Origin: an uncultured Pelagimonas sp.
GTDB taxonomy: Bacteria > Pseudomonadota > Alphaproteobacteria > Rhodobacterales > Rhodobacteraceae
Assembly: GCA_947497905.1 (NCBI GenBank)
Contig: CANMIH010000004.1
Location: forward strand, 1 to 64,000
Direction: 5' to 3'
DNA: 64,000 nucleotides
Every line of letters starts with the position of its first letter. Position 1 is the first letter of the stretch. Made by a program: the position numbers and the translations under genes. Under the pieces are notes generated by a model. It was not told the DNA's origin and did not search any database. It saw only the letters and a program-made list of their open reading frames with translations. Below are positions 25,593 to 35,200 of this stretch, in pieces.

Positions 25593-26158
25593 TGTTTGCC
25601 TCCACTCAGACGCACCCATTTCTGATCGTGATGTAACAGCTCTTTCCCGAGGGTCGCGCGGGTCAGATACCAGGTCAGATTGGTCATGCTAACCGGAGCC
25701 AAGGCCGCGGAAATCGCCATATCGATGGCTTCATCTTTCATTGGACCAAAATAGATTTTGGCATCGGCGGTTTCATTGGCGCGGAGCGTGAGCTGGACCA
25801 ACAGATATTCTCCCATGCTGGGGGAGTAGTAGGTGCCTGTATAGGTGCCCTTCTTGTCGGTTTCACGAAGCGATCGCACGATTTGGGTGGTTTGCAACGA
25901 TTGCCCCCACTCGAACAAATCGGGGTTCATCCAATCAATTTTATCGCTGTCGCCGACCAGGTAATATCCGCAAAACCCGTCAGCCCGTGTGCTTCCACAG
26001 GGGGTGATCCTCAGGGGAGGCGTCTCGTCGGTTAGTTTCCAGATGCCCTCAACGGGATCATTCAAAGTCGCAACAGGGTCGTCTTGCGGTCCTCCACAAG
26101 AGGCAAGAATTCCGGCAGCGGTTAGGAAAAATATGGGTGAAAAGAATGCATGCGTCAT
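25589..26158 (-). CDS. Lipoprotein with DUF2147-like domain
   Basis: The 189-residue product has a lipobox (AGILASC, cysteine near residue 21). A region follows (VEGIWKLTDE, ITPCGSTRADGFCGYYLVG) resembling DUF2147, a small beta-barrel fold related to lipocalins. An extended C-terminal helix-rich part is unlike the compact family. It is coupled by ATGA to the hydrolase and lies 17 bp after a second DUF2147-like protein. Role unknown; envelope location is inferred. Confidence 0.65.
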   Translation of the reverse strand: MTHAFFSPIFFLTAAGILASCGGPQDDPVATLNDPVEGIWKLTDETPPLRITPCGSTRADGFCGYYLVGDSDKIDWMNPDLFEWGQSLQTTQIVRSLRETDKKGTYTGTYYSPSMGEYLLVQLTLRANETADAKIYFGPMKDEAIDMAISAALAPVSMTNLTWYLTRATLGKELLHHDQKWVRLSGGKQ

Positions 26159-26175
26159 CGGAATGATCCAGAATG

Positions 26176-26580
26176 TTATTTACAGTTCACATCAGATTTG
26201 GAGGCGTGAACCCAGGTCATTGACCGGCCATTTCCCACGGTCATTCGCATCGCGTCTTTCAGAAAATCCACCTTGAGCGGATATTGCTTTTGACTTTCCA
26301 GATCGAAGACCGTGCCGTTGATCCAAGCGCCAGAGCTCCGACCGGGTTTGAGCCCCCACATCAGTGGCTCGCCGCAGAGCTGATTTTTCCACGGAGACAG
26401 ATCTTTCGAATTGACCCCTACAATCACTGCGCACAGCGTGTTCTGCGGGCCGTTGCAGGGCGTGGTCAGGATCGACAGCTCGCCACCGGGGGTGGTCCAG
26501 AGATTTTCCGGCGGCTGTTTGGCAATAGCGGACTGGGTGGCCGCCACAAGGAGCGCCACAGAAAGCAGTTTCGATGTCAT
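26176..26580 (-). CDS. Exported DUF2147-like protein
   Basis: The 134-residue product has a signal peptide (MTSKLLSVALLVAATQSAIA). The mature part shows the DUF2147 pattern: LWTTPGGELSILTTPC, LCGEPLMWGLKPGRSSGAW, INGTVFDLESQKQYPLKVDF and MRMTVGNG. Four cysteines (two pairs) may form disulfides. It appears to be a paralogue of the lipoprotein 17 bp downstream. 56 bp separates it from the RND pump gene upstream. Confidence 0.7.
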   Translation of the reverse strand: MTSKLLSVALLVAATQSAIAKQPPENLWTTPGGELSILTTPCNGPQNTLCAVIVGVNSKDLSPWKNQLCGEPLMWGLKPGRSSGAWINGTVFDLESQKQYPLKVDFLKDAMRMTVGNGRSMTWVHASKSDVNCK

Positions 26581-26636
26581 TTTGTTTCTCGGGTTGTTGG
26601 TGCCGTCCCTGTCGGAACGGCATGTTTCAATTGAGT

Positions 26637-29600
26637 TTAAGCGTGTTGCTTGGTGGAAAAGAGGGCGATGATGTCTTCGGCAATGGCGATGAGAACGGGC
26701 ACCAACAGCAACATCAGCATGGTGCCGAACAACTCACCAAACGCCAGCGAGACAGCGGCGGGAATAAGGTATTGGGCCTGTTCCGAGGTTTCGGTCAAAA
26801 GCGGGATCAGCCCGATCACGGTTGTTGCGGTGGTCAAAAAGATGGCCTGAAACCGTCCAACCCCAGCTTCATGCAGAGACTGAGCAACGGGTTGTCCTTC
26901 TTCACGGGCCTGATTGTACCGTGTGATCATCACAAGACTGTCGTTGACCACGACACCGGTCAAAGCAAGCATGCCGAAGAAGGAAAACAGCGAGAGCGAG
27001 ACGCCCATGATCAGGTGGCCCACAGCCGCCGCCACAAACCCAAATGGCACAATGGCGAGGATCACCACGGGCTGCCAATAGCTTTTGAGCGGAACTGCCA
27101 TGAGCACATATATGAGGACCGCGGCCAGGATCAGTGCGTTGATCAATCCTCCTTTGATCTCGCCCATTTCTTCAAGCTCGCCTCCGGCGACCACCTTCAC
27201 GGTTGGGTAGGTGCGTTTCAGTTCCGGGACGAGCTGTTCAAACACGGCCTGTCCAACCTCTTCCGGGGCCGCGAGGCTGCGGTCAACCGAGGCCGCGACT
27301 GTGTTCATACGCTGTCCGTCGCGTCGGCGCACAACGCCCGAGACATAGCTGCCTTCGATATCCGCCACGGTGGTGAGCGGCACCCAATGGCCAGAGGTGC
27401 TGCGCAGGCGGGTGTCCATCAGGTCGGCGATCGTATCGCGCGCGGTTTCCGCATTTTGCACCACAACGCGCACCTCAGCACCATCACGGCGAATGCGGGT
27501 GACTTCGGCTCCGCCAAATCCATACCCGACCTGACTTGCCAATGTTTCTGCTGTAAACCCAAGGGCGCGAGCGTCGGGGCGCAAACGCAGTTTCAGTTCA
27601 GGTTGCCCGCCCGCCATAGAGTCTCGGATATTGGTGACGCCTTCGAGGCCGGCCAGAAAATCGCGCATGTCTTGGCTGGCTTGACGCAAAAGATCGTCGT
27701 CTTTGGACATCAAGCGGATCTGAAACCCACCTGCCAAGGAATCTGTTCCTGTGAATTCAAGCTCAACGGCTCCTTCAACCTCGCCAACCCGCGAACGCCA
27801 GTCACGCACAATGTCCATGACGGGAACGTCGGGGCGCTCAAGCACGGGCAAAAGCTCGGCGTAGAGCTGGGCGTTAGAGGCACTGTTGATGATGGTAAAC
27901 ACGCTTTGAATGGGGGGTGTCTCCATCGCGTAACGCTCCGCAAGCTCGGCGTTCAATTCCTGTCCCAGTGCCTCGATCCGATCCATATTGGATTGGGTCA
28001 GCGCAAAGGGCGCGCGTGCATCCATTTTCAGGTTCACAGTGATGATCTGCCCCGGAACTTCGGGGAAAAACACGGTTTTGACCTTGCCCTTATACATCAA
28101 GCCAAGACCCAGCGCGGCAGCGGCGACAAACAAGATCAGAACCGCATATCGGTGCCGGACCGACACTTCGAGTGCGGGACGATAAATCGTGTCGCGAAAC
28201 CACATGAGGCCGCCCTGCGCGCCATCTTGTACTCGGCCCCAGATCCGGCTGGTCAGGTAGCGGCGTTCGCTGTTCAAAGGAACATGGGCCAGGTGGGCCG
28301 GAAGGATGAACTTACTTTCGATCAGAGAGAAAATCAGCGCCAGAATGACGATGCCCGAAAACCCTGCAAGGACCTTGCCCAGAGGATTGTCGATCAAAAG
28401 AAGGGGATAGAAGGCGGCAATCGTGGTCAAAACGCCAAAGACGGTTGCCACTGCTACTCGGTTCACACCTTTTTCGGTGCCCGCAATTGGGTCTTTTGTT
28501 TTGCGACGTTCTTCAAAGACACTTTCCCCAACAACAACCGCGTCATCCACAAGAATGCCAAGCGCGATGATCAGACCAAAAGTTGTGACATCATTGAGCG
28601 AATAATCGACCCACTTTGATCCCGATACGGCGATGGCGCCCATAACCGAAATGGGGATACCCATGGCGACCCAAAAGGCCAGGCGCACGTTCAAGAACAC
28701 CGACAACATCAGCATGACGAGTAACAATCCCTGCACACCATTGGAACGTAGCAATGCGAGACGGTCGGAGATGTAGCCTGCACTATCTGCCCAGACTGCC
28801 GCATGAATATTTGGTGGAAGCTGAGGCTCAAACTCTTTGACCACCTGTCGGACGACGCGACTGATATCGAGAATATTCTCAGTTTGTCCGATCAATACTT
28901 CCATACCTACGGTCGGGTCCCCGTTGAGGCGGAAAAGAAACTCTCCCTCTTGGAACCCATCCGTGATGGTGGCGATGTCTCCGAGCTGAACGGTTGATCC
29001 ACTGGGTGTTTCGATAATGGGCAGGGCCGCGTATTCGGGGGCGTATCGGGCGCGGTCGTCGGCGCGCAGAAAAATGGTTCCGCCTTCGGTGCGCAACTGA
29101 CCGGCTTGAAAATTCAAGGAGTTAGACTGAATGGCATTCGAGACGTCCGCAACCGTAAGCTGATATTGCCGCAGCAAATCGGGATCTACATCGATCCGCA
29201 AGTTTCGAGGGATAAGCCCCCAGACCTTCAACCGTGACAGTTCAGGTTGGGCCAGCAGGTCTTCCTTCAGCCGTTGCGCCAGACTTTGTAGCGTTGCGGG
29301 ATCTGCTTCACCATGCAGGTTGACATAGAGCGCGGGAAAATCGAACCCGGCGGCTTCGATCACTGGACGGCGGGCCTGTGAGGGCAGCTCGGTCAATCCA
29401 TCAATGCGGATGCGCACCCGGTCGAGAACTTTTTGTAGCTTTTCACCGCCCGCTCGGCGCACTGAGACACTGGAATAGCCGTTGCCAGATACAGACGTGA
29501 TCGACCGAACGCCCTGAACCCCTTCAAGGGCCTGTTCTACTTTCTGAGTCACTAGTTCGTCCACCTGAGCGGCGGTGGCATTGGGGTATTCGATTGTGAT

Positions 29601-29741
29601 TTCAACGCTTTCCGGTGGGATACGCGGAAAGCCTTCGATGCGGATCGAGAGAGCGGTTTGAACGCCCAAAAAAAGGATCAGTGCCATCAAAAGATTGGCG
29701 GCGACAGGGTTGCGGATAAACCAGGCGGTCAACGTATGCAT
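26637..29741 (-). CDS. RND-family efflux pump, inner-membrane subunit (AcrB type)
   Basis: The 1034-residue protein has the RND layout of twelve transmembrane helices and two large periplasmic loops. The N-terminus FIRNPVAANLLMALILFLGV is typical. Helix 4 carries the proton-relay aspartates in LGILVDDAVVVGE and helix 10 the GVVVNDSLVMI region, so it belongs to the HAE1-like drug/lipid exporters. No metal-pump signature is seen. It follows the membrane-fusion gene by 3 bp and is controlled by the divergent TetR gene. No outer-membrane channel gene is present here. Confidence 0.94.
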   Translation of the reverse strand: MHTLTAWFIRNPVAANLLMALILFLGVQTALSIRIEGFPRIPPESVEITIEYPNATAAQVDELVTQKVEQALEGVQGVRSITSVSGNGYSSVSVRRAGGEKLQKVLDRVRIRIDGLTELPSQARRPVIEAAGFDFPALYVNLHGEADPATLQSLAQRLKEDLLAQPELSRLKVWGLIPRNLRIDVDPDLLRQYQLTVADVSNAIQSNSLNFQAGQLRTEGGTIFLRADDRARYAPEYAALPIIETPSGSTVQLGDIATITDGFQEGEFLFRLNGDPTVGMEVLIGQTENILDISRVVRQVVKEFEPQLPPNIHAAVWADSAGYISDRLALLRSNGVQGLLLVMLMLSVFLNVRLAFWVAMGIPISVMGAIAVSGSKWVDYSLNDVTTFGLIIALGILVDDAVVVGESVFEERRKTKDPIAGTEKGVNRVAVATVFGVLTTIAAFYPLLLIDNPLGKVLAGFSGIVILALIFSLIESKFILPAHLAHVPLNSERRYLTSRIWGRVQDGAQGGLMWFRDTIYRPALEVSVRHRYAVLILFVAAAALGLGLMYKGKVKTVFFPEVPGQIITVNLKMDARAPFALTQSNMDRIEALGQELNAELAERYAMETPPIQSVFTIINSASNAQLYAELLPVLERPDVPVMDIVRDWRSRVGEVEGAVELEFTGTDSLAGGFQIRLMSKDDDLLRQASQDMRDFLAGLEGVTNIRDSMAGGQPELKLRLRPDARALGFTAETLASQVGYGFGGAEVTRIRRDGAEVRVVVQNAETARDTIADLMDTRLRSTSGHWVPLTTVADIEGSYVSGVVRRRDGQRMNTVAASVDRSLAAPEEVGQAVFEQLVPELKRTYPTVKVVAGGELEEMGEIKGGLINALILAAVLIYVLMAVPLKSYWQPVVILAIVPFGFVAAAVGHLIMGVSLSLFSFFGMLALTGVVVNDSLVMITRYNQAREEGQPVAQSLHEAGVGRFQAIFLTTATTVIGLIPLLTETSEQAQYLIPAAVSLAFGELFGTMLMLLLVPVLIAIAEDIIALFSTKQHA

Positions 29742-29744
29742 GGA

Positions 29745-30890
29745 TTAATCCTCGACCAGAGTAGGCGTCACCCGTTGACCGGGTAGGAAAGAGGCAAGTG
29801 GCGTCGGGGCAACCCGCCAGGGTCCCGCGCCTTGGGGGGCGGCAATGGTAATATGCCTGTCGCTGCGAAAGAGAATGTCGGGCGCGACACGGTTTAGATG
29901 GTCATTTTCAACCAGCCAGATATGGCCTGCCCGGGTAAGAGCGGTTTCAGGCACTGTCAGCGTGTCGGGGATCTGTCGCCCCGTGAATTCAACACGTAGG
30001 AAATCTCCGGCCAACAGTTGATCTGAGGGTGTGGTCACCTCAAGGAAAACTCGGATTTGCCGTGTTTTGGGGTCGAGAAAGCCGCCACCTTGCCGAATTG
30101 TGGCCTGGCCCAGATCCGACCCATCCCGATGACGCAAAGTTGCGGTGGTTCCGGCGATAGGATGATCCAGCAAAGCCCAATTTGCGGGAGTTAATTCAAC
30201 CGTCAACTCAAATTGACGATCATCTGCGAGATGCAAAAGCGGATCTCCGGGCCCCACAGTTTCCCCTAGGCTGGCCAGACGTTTGGTGACAAATCCCGAA
30301 AAGGGAGCTTGAACTTTCGTGTCCGCAAGCTGTTGCTGCGCCACTTTCAGTTGTGCCTTGGCTGCGGTTACTGCACGACGGGCAATGCGTTGTTCTGGAA
30401 GGTGTAATGCCAGGTCATTGGGTGGTTGCGTACCATCACGCTCAAATTGGCGGCGGGCCACAATGGTTTTGTTCTCTGCCTGTAAAAGAGCGAGCTCGGC
30501 TTCAGCCAGAGCTTGCTCTGCATTGGCCACGTTCGCGAGGTAAGGGGCGGGTTCGATATGATAGAGAATATCGCCTTTTTTGACCTGCGCCCCGGCCAGA
30601 GCGGGGTCAAATACCTGAATGACGCGGCCAGATACATTGGCGCGCAGGTCTGTGGCCCATCGGGGGCGCACTTCTGCAAAGACCGAGACACGCGCCTGCG
30701 CACTTTGTGAGGAAACTTCGACAACCGATACCGGTGGGGCAGGGGGCGGAGTGGTCGCCTGTTTTACGTCGGCGGTGTCTTCGGCCTCAAAAACCACCAA
30801 AACAACAGCGATAAGAACCGCCAGTGACAGTGCGATCCAGATCCAGCGTTTGGGGCGGGTGTGATCTGTTTGGAGAGTGGAATTCGTCAT
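29745..30890 (-). CDS. RND efflux membrane-fusion protein
   Basis: The 381-residue protein has an N-terminal membrane anchor (residues 15-35, WIWIALSLAVLIAVVLVVF). A lipoyl/hairpin region follows (ADLRANVSGRVIQVFDPALA, a coiled-coil with NAEQALAEAELALLQAE) and then the beta-barrel QAPFSGFVTKRLASLGETVG. This is the periplasmic adaptor of the pump encoded next. It is first in the operon, facing the TetR regulator across 98 bp. Confidence 0.93.
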   Translation of the reverse strand: MTNSTLQTDHTRPKRWIWIALSLAVLIAVVLVVFEAEDTADVKQATTPPPAPPVSVVEVSSQSAQARVSVFAEVRPRWATDLRANVSGRVIQVFDPALAGAQVKKGDILYHIEPAPYLANVANAEQALAEAELALLQAENKTIVARRQFERDGTQPPNDLALHLPEQRIARRAVTAAKAQLKVAQQQLADTKVQAPFSGFVTKRLASLGETVGPGDPLLHLADDRQFELTVELTPANWALLDHPIAGTTATLRHRDGSDLGQATIRQGGGFLDPKTRQIRVFLEVTTPSDQLLAGDFLRVEFTGRQIPDTLTVPETALTRAGHIWLVENDHLNRVAPDILFRSDRHITIAAPQGAGPWRVAPTPLASFLPGQRVTPTLVED

Positions 30891-30952
30891 ACTTACCTCA
30901 TAACGCGTCGGGCAGAATCACCTTGCTCCGTCGATTGTCGATAGATATACAG

Positions 30953-30970
30953 TGAACGATCGTTCGTTCA
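30953..30970. promoter_or_regulatory. Probable TetR operator in the RND/TetR divergent region
   Basis: TGAACGATCGTTCGTTCA contains the perfect 12-bp palindrome GAACGATCGTTC (30954-30965) overlapped by a second GAACGA/TCGTTC half. It lies 62 bp from the fusion-protein start and 18 bp before tetR, so one bound dimer could control both. Confidence 0.75.
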
Positions 30971-30988
30971 ATATGGGGTGGCAAAAAT

Positions 30989-31600
30989 ATGAGTGAGACC
31001 GAAAAGGCATCGCCCTCGGTGCGCGACAAAGCGCTGGCGCAACGGCGAATGAAGATCCTTGAAGCGGCTGTGATGTGTTTTTTAGAAAACGGCTATCATC
31101 AGACTGGGGTGCGTGACATCGCCAAAAAGGCCGGTGTCAGTCTTGGCAATCTCTATAATCACTTTCCCGGAAAACACGACATTCTGGCGGAAATAGCGGC
31201 ACTCGAGCGGTTGGAGCTGGCCCCGTTCCTGAGGCTTTTGAACCGAAACTCGGTGGCTCCCAAGCTGCTGGAAAAGTTTATCACCTCTTACACCAAATAT
31301 GTGGCTGACCCGGATACGGTGATCCTAAGTTTGGAGATCGCAGGCGAAGCTGTGCGCAAACCGGATATTGCAGGTATGTTCCTCGACAACAGAACGTCGC
31401 TGGCCAAGGCGCTCAGCGATCTGTTGGACCGGGGGATCGCCCAGGGTGATCTGCGCCCGCTACCCGATACACAAGAAGTGGCATCTTTGATGATCGAGAT
31501 GATCGAAGGTTGTGCGTATCGGTGTGTTCTGGAAGGCGTGTCGCTGCGGAAATCTATGAAATCACTGAAAGATCTTCTTCTTGCTAGCGTCGCTAAATAG
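30989..31600 (+). CDS. TetR-family repressor of the RND pump
   Basis: The 203-residue protein has an N-terminal helix-turn-helix (VRDIAKKAGVSLGNLYNHF, about residues 45-65) and a helical ligand-binding domain with a C-terminal TetR_C-like half. It is divergent from the RND operon with a palindrome between, the standard arrangement for local pump control. The inducing molecule is unknown. Confidence 0.9.
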   Translation: MSETEKASPSVRDKALAQRRMKILEAAVMCFLENGYHQTGVRDIAKKAGVSLGNLYNHFPGKHDILAEIAALERLELAPFLRLLNRNSVAPKLLEKFITSYTKYVADPDTVILSLEIAGEAVRKPDIAGMFLDNRTSLAKALSDLLDRGIAQGDLRPLPDTQEVASLMIEMIEGCAYRCVLEGVSLRKSMKSLKDLLLASVAK

Positions 31601-31684
31601 CCTTGGGTTAAGACTTGTTTTTTTGTTCATTGAGCGGTCTGGTGGCGGCATATCCGAAGACTGATCAAAAGGCTGGGCCGTGCG

Positions 31685-32101
31685 ATGAAGCTTGAATTTC
31701 ACCATATCAATTTTGTGTCCGAAAATGTTGACCGGCTGCATGCTTTCTACACCGAGGTGCTCGGGCTCGATGACATCGCTCAGGACAACTTTCCCCGCAC
31801 CGAAGCGGAAGGGTCACGTGGTTATACTGGGAAAATTCGCTTTGCCACGGATGGTGGAATGCAGATGCATCTGGCTGAGAAAGAGCTGACAGTCGCCTTC
31901 AAGAACGGCCAAGTGATTAACCCAGTGGAACGCGGGCACATCGCCTTTCGCACCGATGACCTTCAGGCGTTTTTGCGCCTTCTGGATGAAAAAGGTATCC
32001 CCTACTCCGACTATGGCACCACCTTTGCCAAAGAGTGGCATCAGGTGTTTTTCCAAGACCCCGAAGGCAATGTCATCGAGGTCCATCAGCAGATCGCTTG
32101 A
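31685..32101 (+). CDS. VOC-superfamily (glyoxalase-like) protein
   Basis: The 138-residue protein has two beta-alpha-beta-beta-beta modules: FHHINFVSENVDRLHAFYTEVLGL and RGHIAFRTDDLQAFLRLLDEKG. Metal-ligand candidates are H7, the histidine in RGHIAF and the glutamate in PEGNVIEVHQ. VOC members include lyases, dioxygenases and antibiotic-binding proteins, so substrate is open. It stands alone between tetR and the large RTX gene. Confidence 0.85.
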   Translation: MKLEFHHINFVSENVDRLHAFYTEVLGLDDIAQDNFPRTEAEGSRGYTGKIRFATDGGMQMHLAEKELTVAFKNGQVINPVERGHIAFRTDDLQAFLRLLDEKGIPYSDYGTTFAKEWHQVFFQDPEGNVIEVHQQIA

Positions 32102-32259
32102 GGAGATTTTGCGTCCTGAACGCTGTTTATGGGGCGGGGAAAAGGCCAGAATTGACTTGAATGCGATCTACTCAGGCGGAGGATCTAAAGTGTCTTTTTA
32201 CCCCCCTCCGTCAGATTCCTGCGCAACACGAAACATGAATTCGGTTGTGGGTGGACAGG

Positions 32260-35200
32260 ATGGCGAAATTTTTCAATTTTTGGACCAAGGGTGAGGGCCT
32301 GTTTGGCCGCAAGACCGTGCATATTGCGGATGATCCGGAAGGTGAGATAATCACGGGTGGCGATGGTAAAGACATCGTTTTCGCCAGTGATGGGGCGCAT
32401 CTGATCGACACCGGAGGCGGACATGACCGGGTGTATGCCGGGGACGGCGATAGCACGATATCAACGGGCGCGGGCAACGATCGTGTCTACGCAGGTGACG
32501 GTGCCTTTGATATCGACGGCGGGTCTGGGCATGATCGGATTTCGGTTGGCTTTGGAAACGCGACGATCGCGGGTGGTTCGGGCAATGATCGGATCTTCGC
32601 GGCGGGTGGCGACAATCACATAGATGGTGGGACCGGCAATGATCGGATCCGGACCGGGTATGGCAATGACACAATTTTTGGTGGCTCCGGCAACGATCGC
32701 ATTCGTTCGTTTGGCGGGGATAATGTCATCGATGGTGGTGCGGGGCATGACCGCATTCGAACAGGTGACGGCGACGACTTGATTTCTGGGGGCGATGGTC
32801 ATGATTGGATCCGCTCCGGTTGGGGTAGTGATACCATTGATGGCGGGGCAGGTGACGACTTCATCGGTGCGGGCAAAGGGGATGACGTTGTCGATGGCGG
32901 CGATGGGCATGATGTGATCCGAACCGGACGTGGTGCCGATATGGTTGCGGGCGGATCTGGCGATGACTGGCTTCGCACGGGGCGCGACAATGACACAGCC
33001 TCAGGTGGCGCTGGGAGCGATTGGATCGAGTTGCGGCTTGGCGATGACGTGGGTGTCTACGTACTGGCAGACAACATAGGTTCCTGGGATTATTACTCAG
33101 GTGGCCGCGGACAAGATACGCTTCGTCTAGAGTTCACCCAAAGCGAATGGCAAAGCGCGGATATTCAGGCCGACATCGCTGGATTTCTTGATTTCCTCGA
33201 AGGGGCCGGTGGCCGGGGTTGGTGGCGAACCGACTATAGTTTCCAATCGTTTGACCTTGTTGTGTCCTCGTTTGAAGCGCTTGAGATTTTGGTCGATGGT
33301 AGCGCGGTAACGCCCGGTGACAATGCGGTGACCGCTGTGGATGATGCGGCGGGTCTGTCGGAGGGCGGCCAGGTCACCGGCAACGTGCTCGACAATGATC
33401 AGGTGCCGGACCAGTTGGATCAGGTGGCTCTGGTCAGTGGCGTGTCTCGCGGAGTGCTGACACTAGATGCACAAGGGACTTATAGCTTTGCAGCAAACGG
33501 CGACTTTGATGACCTGGCTGAGGGTGAAATCACCACAGAGAGTTTCATCTATCAGGTGCGTGATCTCGATGGGGATGTCGCGACCGCCTCTGTCACCATA
33601 ACCATTACCGGCACAAATGACGCGCCAACCTTGGCGGCGGGTGCGGCTCAGGCGGCGGAAGATGGCGCGGCTGTTGAGGTCGATCTGACTGCACTTGGTA
33701 ATGATACCGATTCCGATGATAGTGGCACGAGCCTAAGTTACAGTCTCGCAGCGCCGCTGGCGGAGGGGGGCGTGATCATTGAAAATGGTGTTTTGCGGTT
33801 TGAACCGGGGGCAGATTTCCAAGACCTCGCAGTTGGGCAGTCACGCGATGTTTTGGTTCAAATCACTGCCACAGACGCACACGGTTCACAGGCGTCCAAT
33901 ACAGTTACCATTACCGTAGTCGGCACAAATGACGCGCCGGTTATGGTGCCAGTGACCACAACGGCGACGGAAAATGGGGCAGCAATTGTTGTCGATCTGG
34001 CGCAGAGCTCTGATGACGTTGATGACGGAGAAGATGGGACAACGCTGAACTATGCGATTGTTGCTGCGCCGGATGAGGGGATCGCGACGCTGACCGGCCA
34101 CACTCTGAACTTTGATCCCGGAACGGATTTTCAGGATCTGGCTTTGGGGGAAAGCCGGGATGTGGTCATTTCGGTTTCGGGAACAGATGCGCAGGGGGCG
34201 ACGGTTCAATCCCATGTGACCGTGACAGTGGTCGGCGCCAACGACGCACCCGAATTGTCGGCGTATGTTGGATCTGCGGTCGAAGACGGCGTCGGACAGA
34301 CCATAGATTTGAGCACCTTGGCATCTGATGCCGATACGACAGATGAAGCCGCGTTGACTTATTCGATTGCCAGTGCCCCATCTGAGGGTGAGGTCGCTTT
34401 GTCTGGCTCGCAATTGAGCTTTGATCCGTCGGATGGTTTTCAAGATCTGGGCGTTGGAGAAAGCCGCACGGTGACCATCGATGTCACAGTGCGCGACGCG
34501 CAGGGTGCCGAAGCTACAAATACCATCAGTTTTGTTGTTGATGGTGTGAACGATGGCCCTGTCGCGGAGAATGATACTATCTCGGGTGATGAAGACACCG
34601 TGATCACCGGCAATGTCCTGATCAACGACAGCGACATCGAGGGGGATAGTCTGACCGCGACGGCGGCGACCTTGACCACGGATCAGGGAGGAACCGTTGT
34701 TTTGCAAGCGGACGGCAGCTTTGACTACACTCCTCCGGCCAATTTTGCGGGCAACGATGGGTTTGATTACGAAATTAGCGATGGCGATGCGACGTCGCAG
34801 GGGCATGTGACCCTAACCGTTCATGAGTTGAATGATGCGCCTGTCGTAGCCCCTGCGAATGCGGCGGCGCATGAAGATGGGGCGGTTCTGAGTGGTACCT
34901 TGGCCGGTTTGGCCACTGACGTGGATTCCACCAACCTGAGTTTTGCGCTGGTGACACCCGTTGCAGGGCTGAGCTTGAGCGCCGACGGAAGCTATCAACT
35001 CGATGCAAGCAATCCGGCCTACCAAGATCTAAGCGCGGGCGAATTGCGCGTTATTGAAGCGACGTTTGCGGTGTCAGACCAAGAGGGGGGCGTCACGCAG
35101 GCCCAATTCACTCTGACGATCACCGGCACGAACGATGCTCCTGTTGCACAGGACATGGTGGTAACAACCTCAGGTCCGGTGACCTTTGTGCCGGGGTATA

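Noticed and set aside
26574-28619. 681-codon plus-strand open frame
   Set aside because: It lies antisense to the RND pump gene, whose domains are clear; its translation is low-complexity without family features.
33886-34806. 306-codon minus-strand open frame
   Set aside because: Antisense to the cadherin-like repeats of the RTX adhesin; repeats on one strand produce long open frames on the other.
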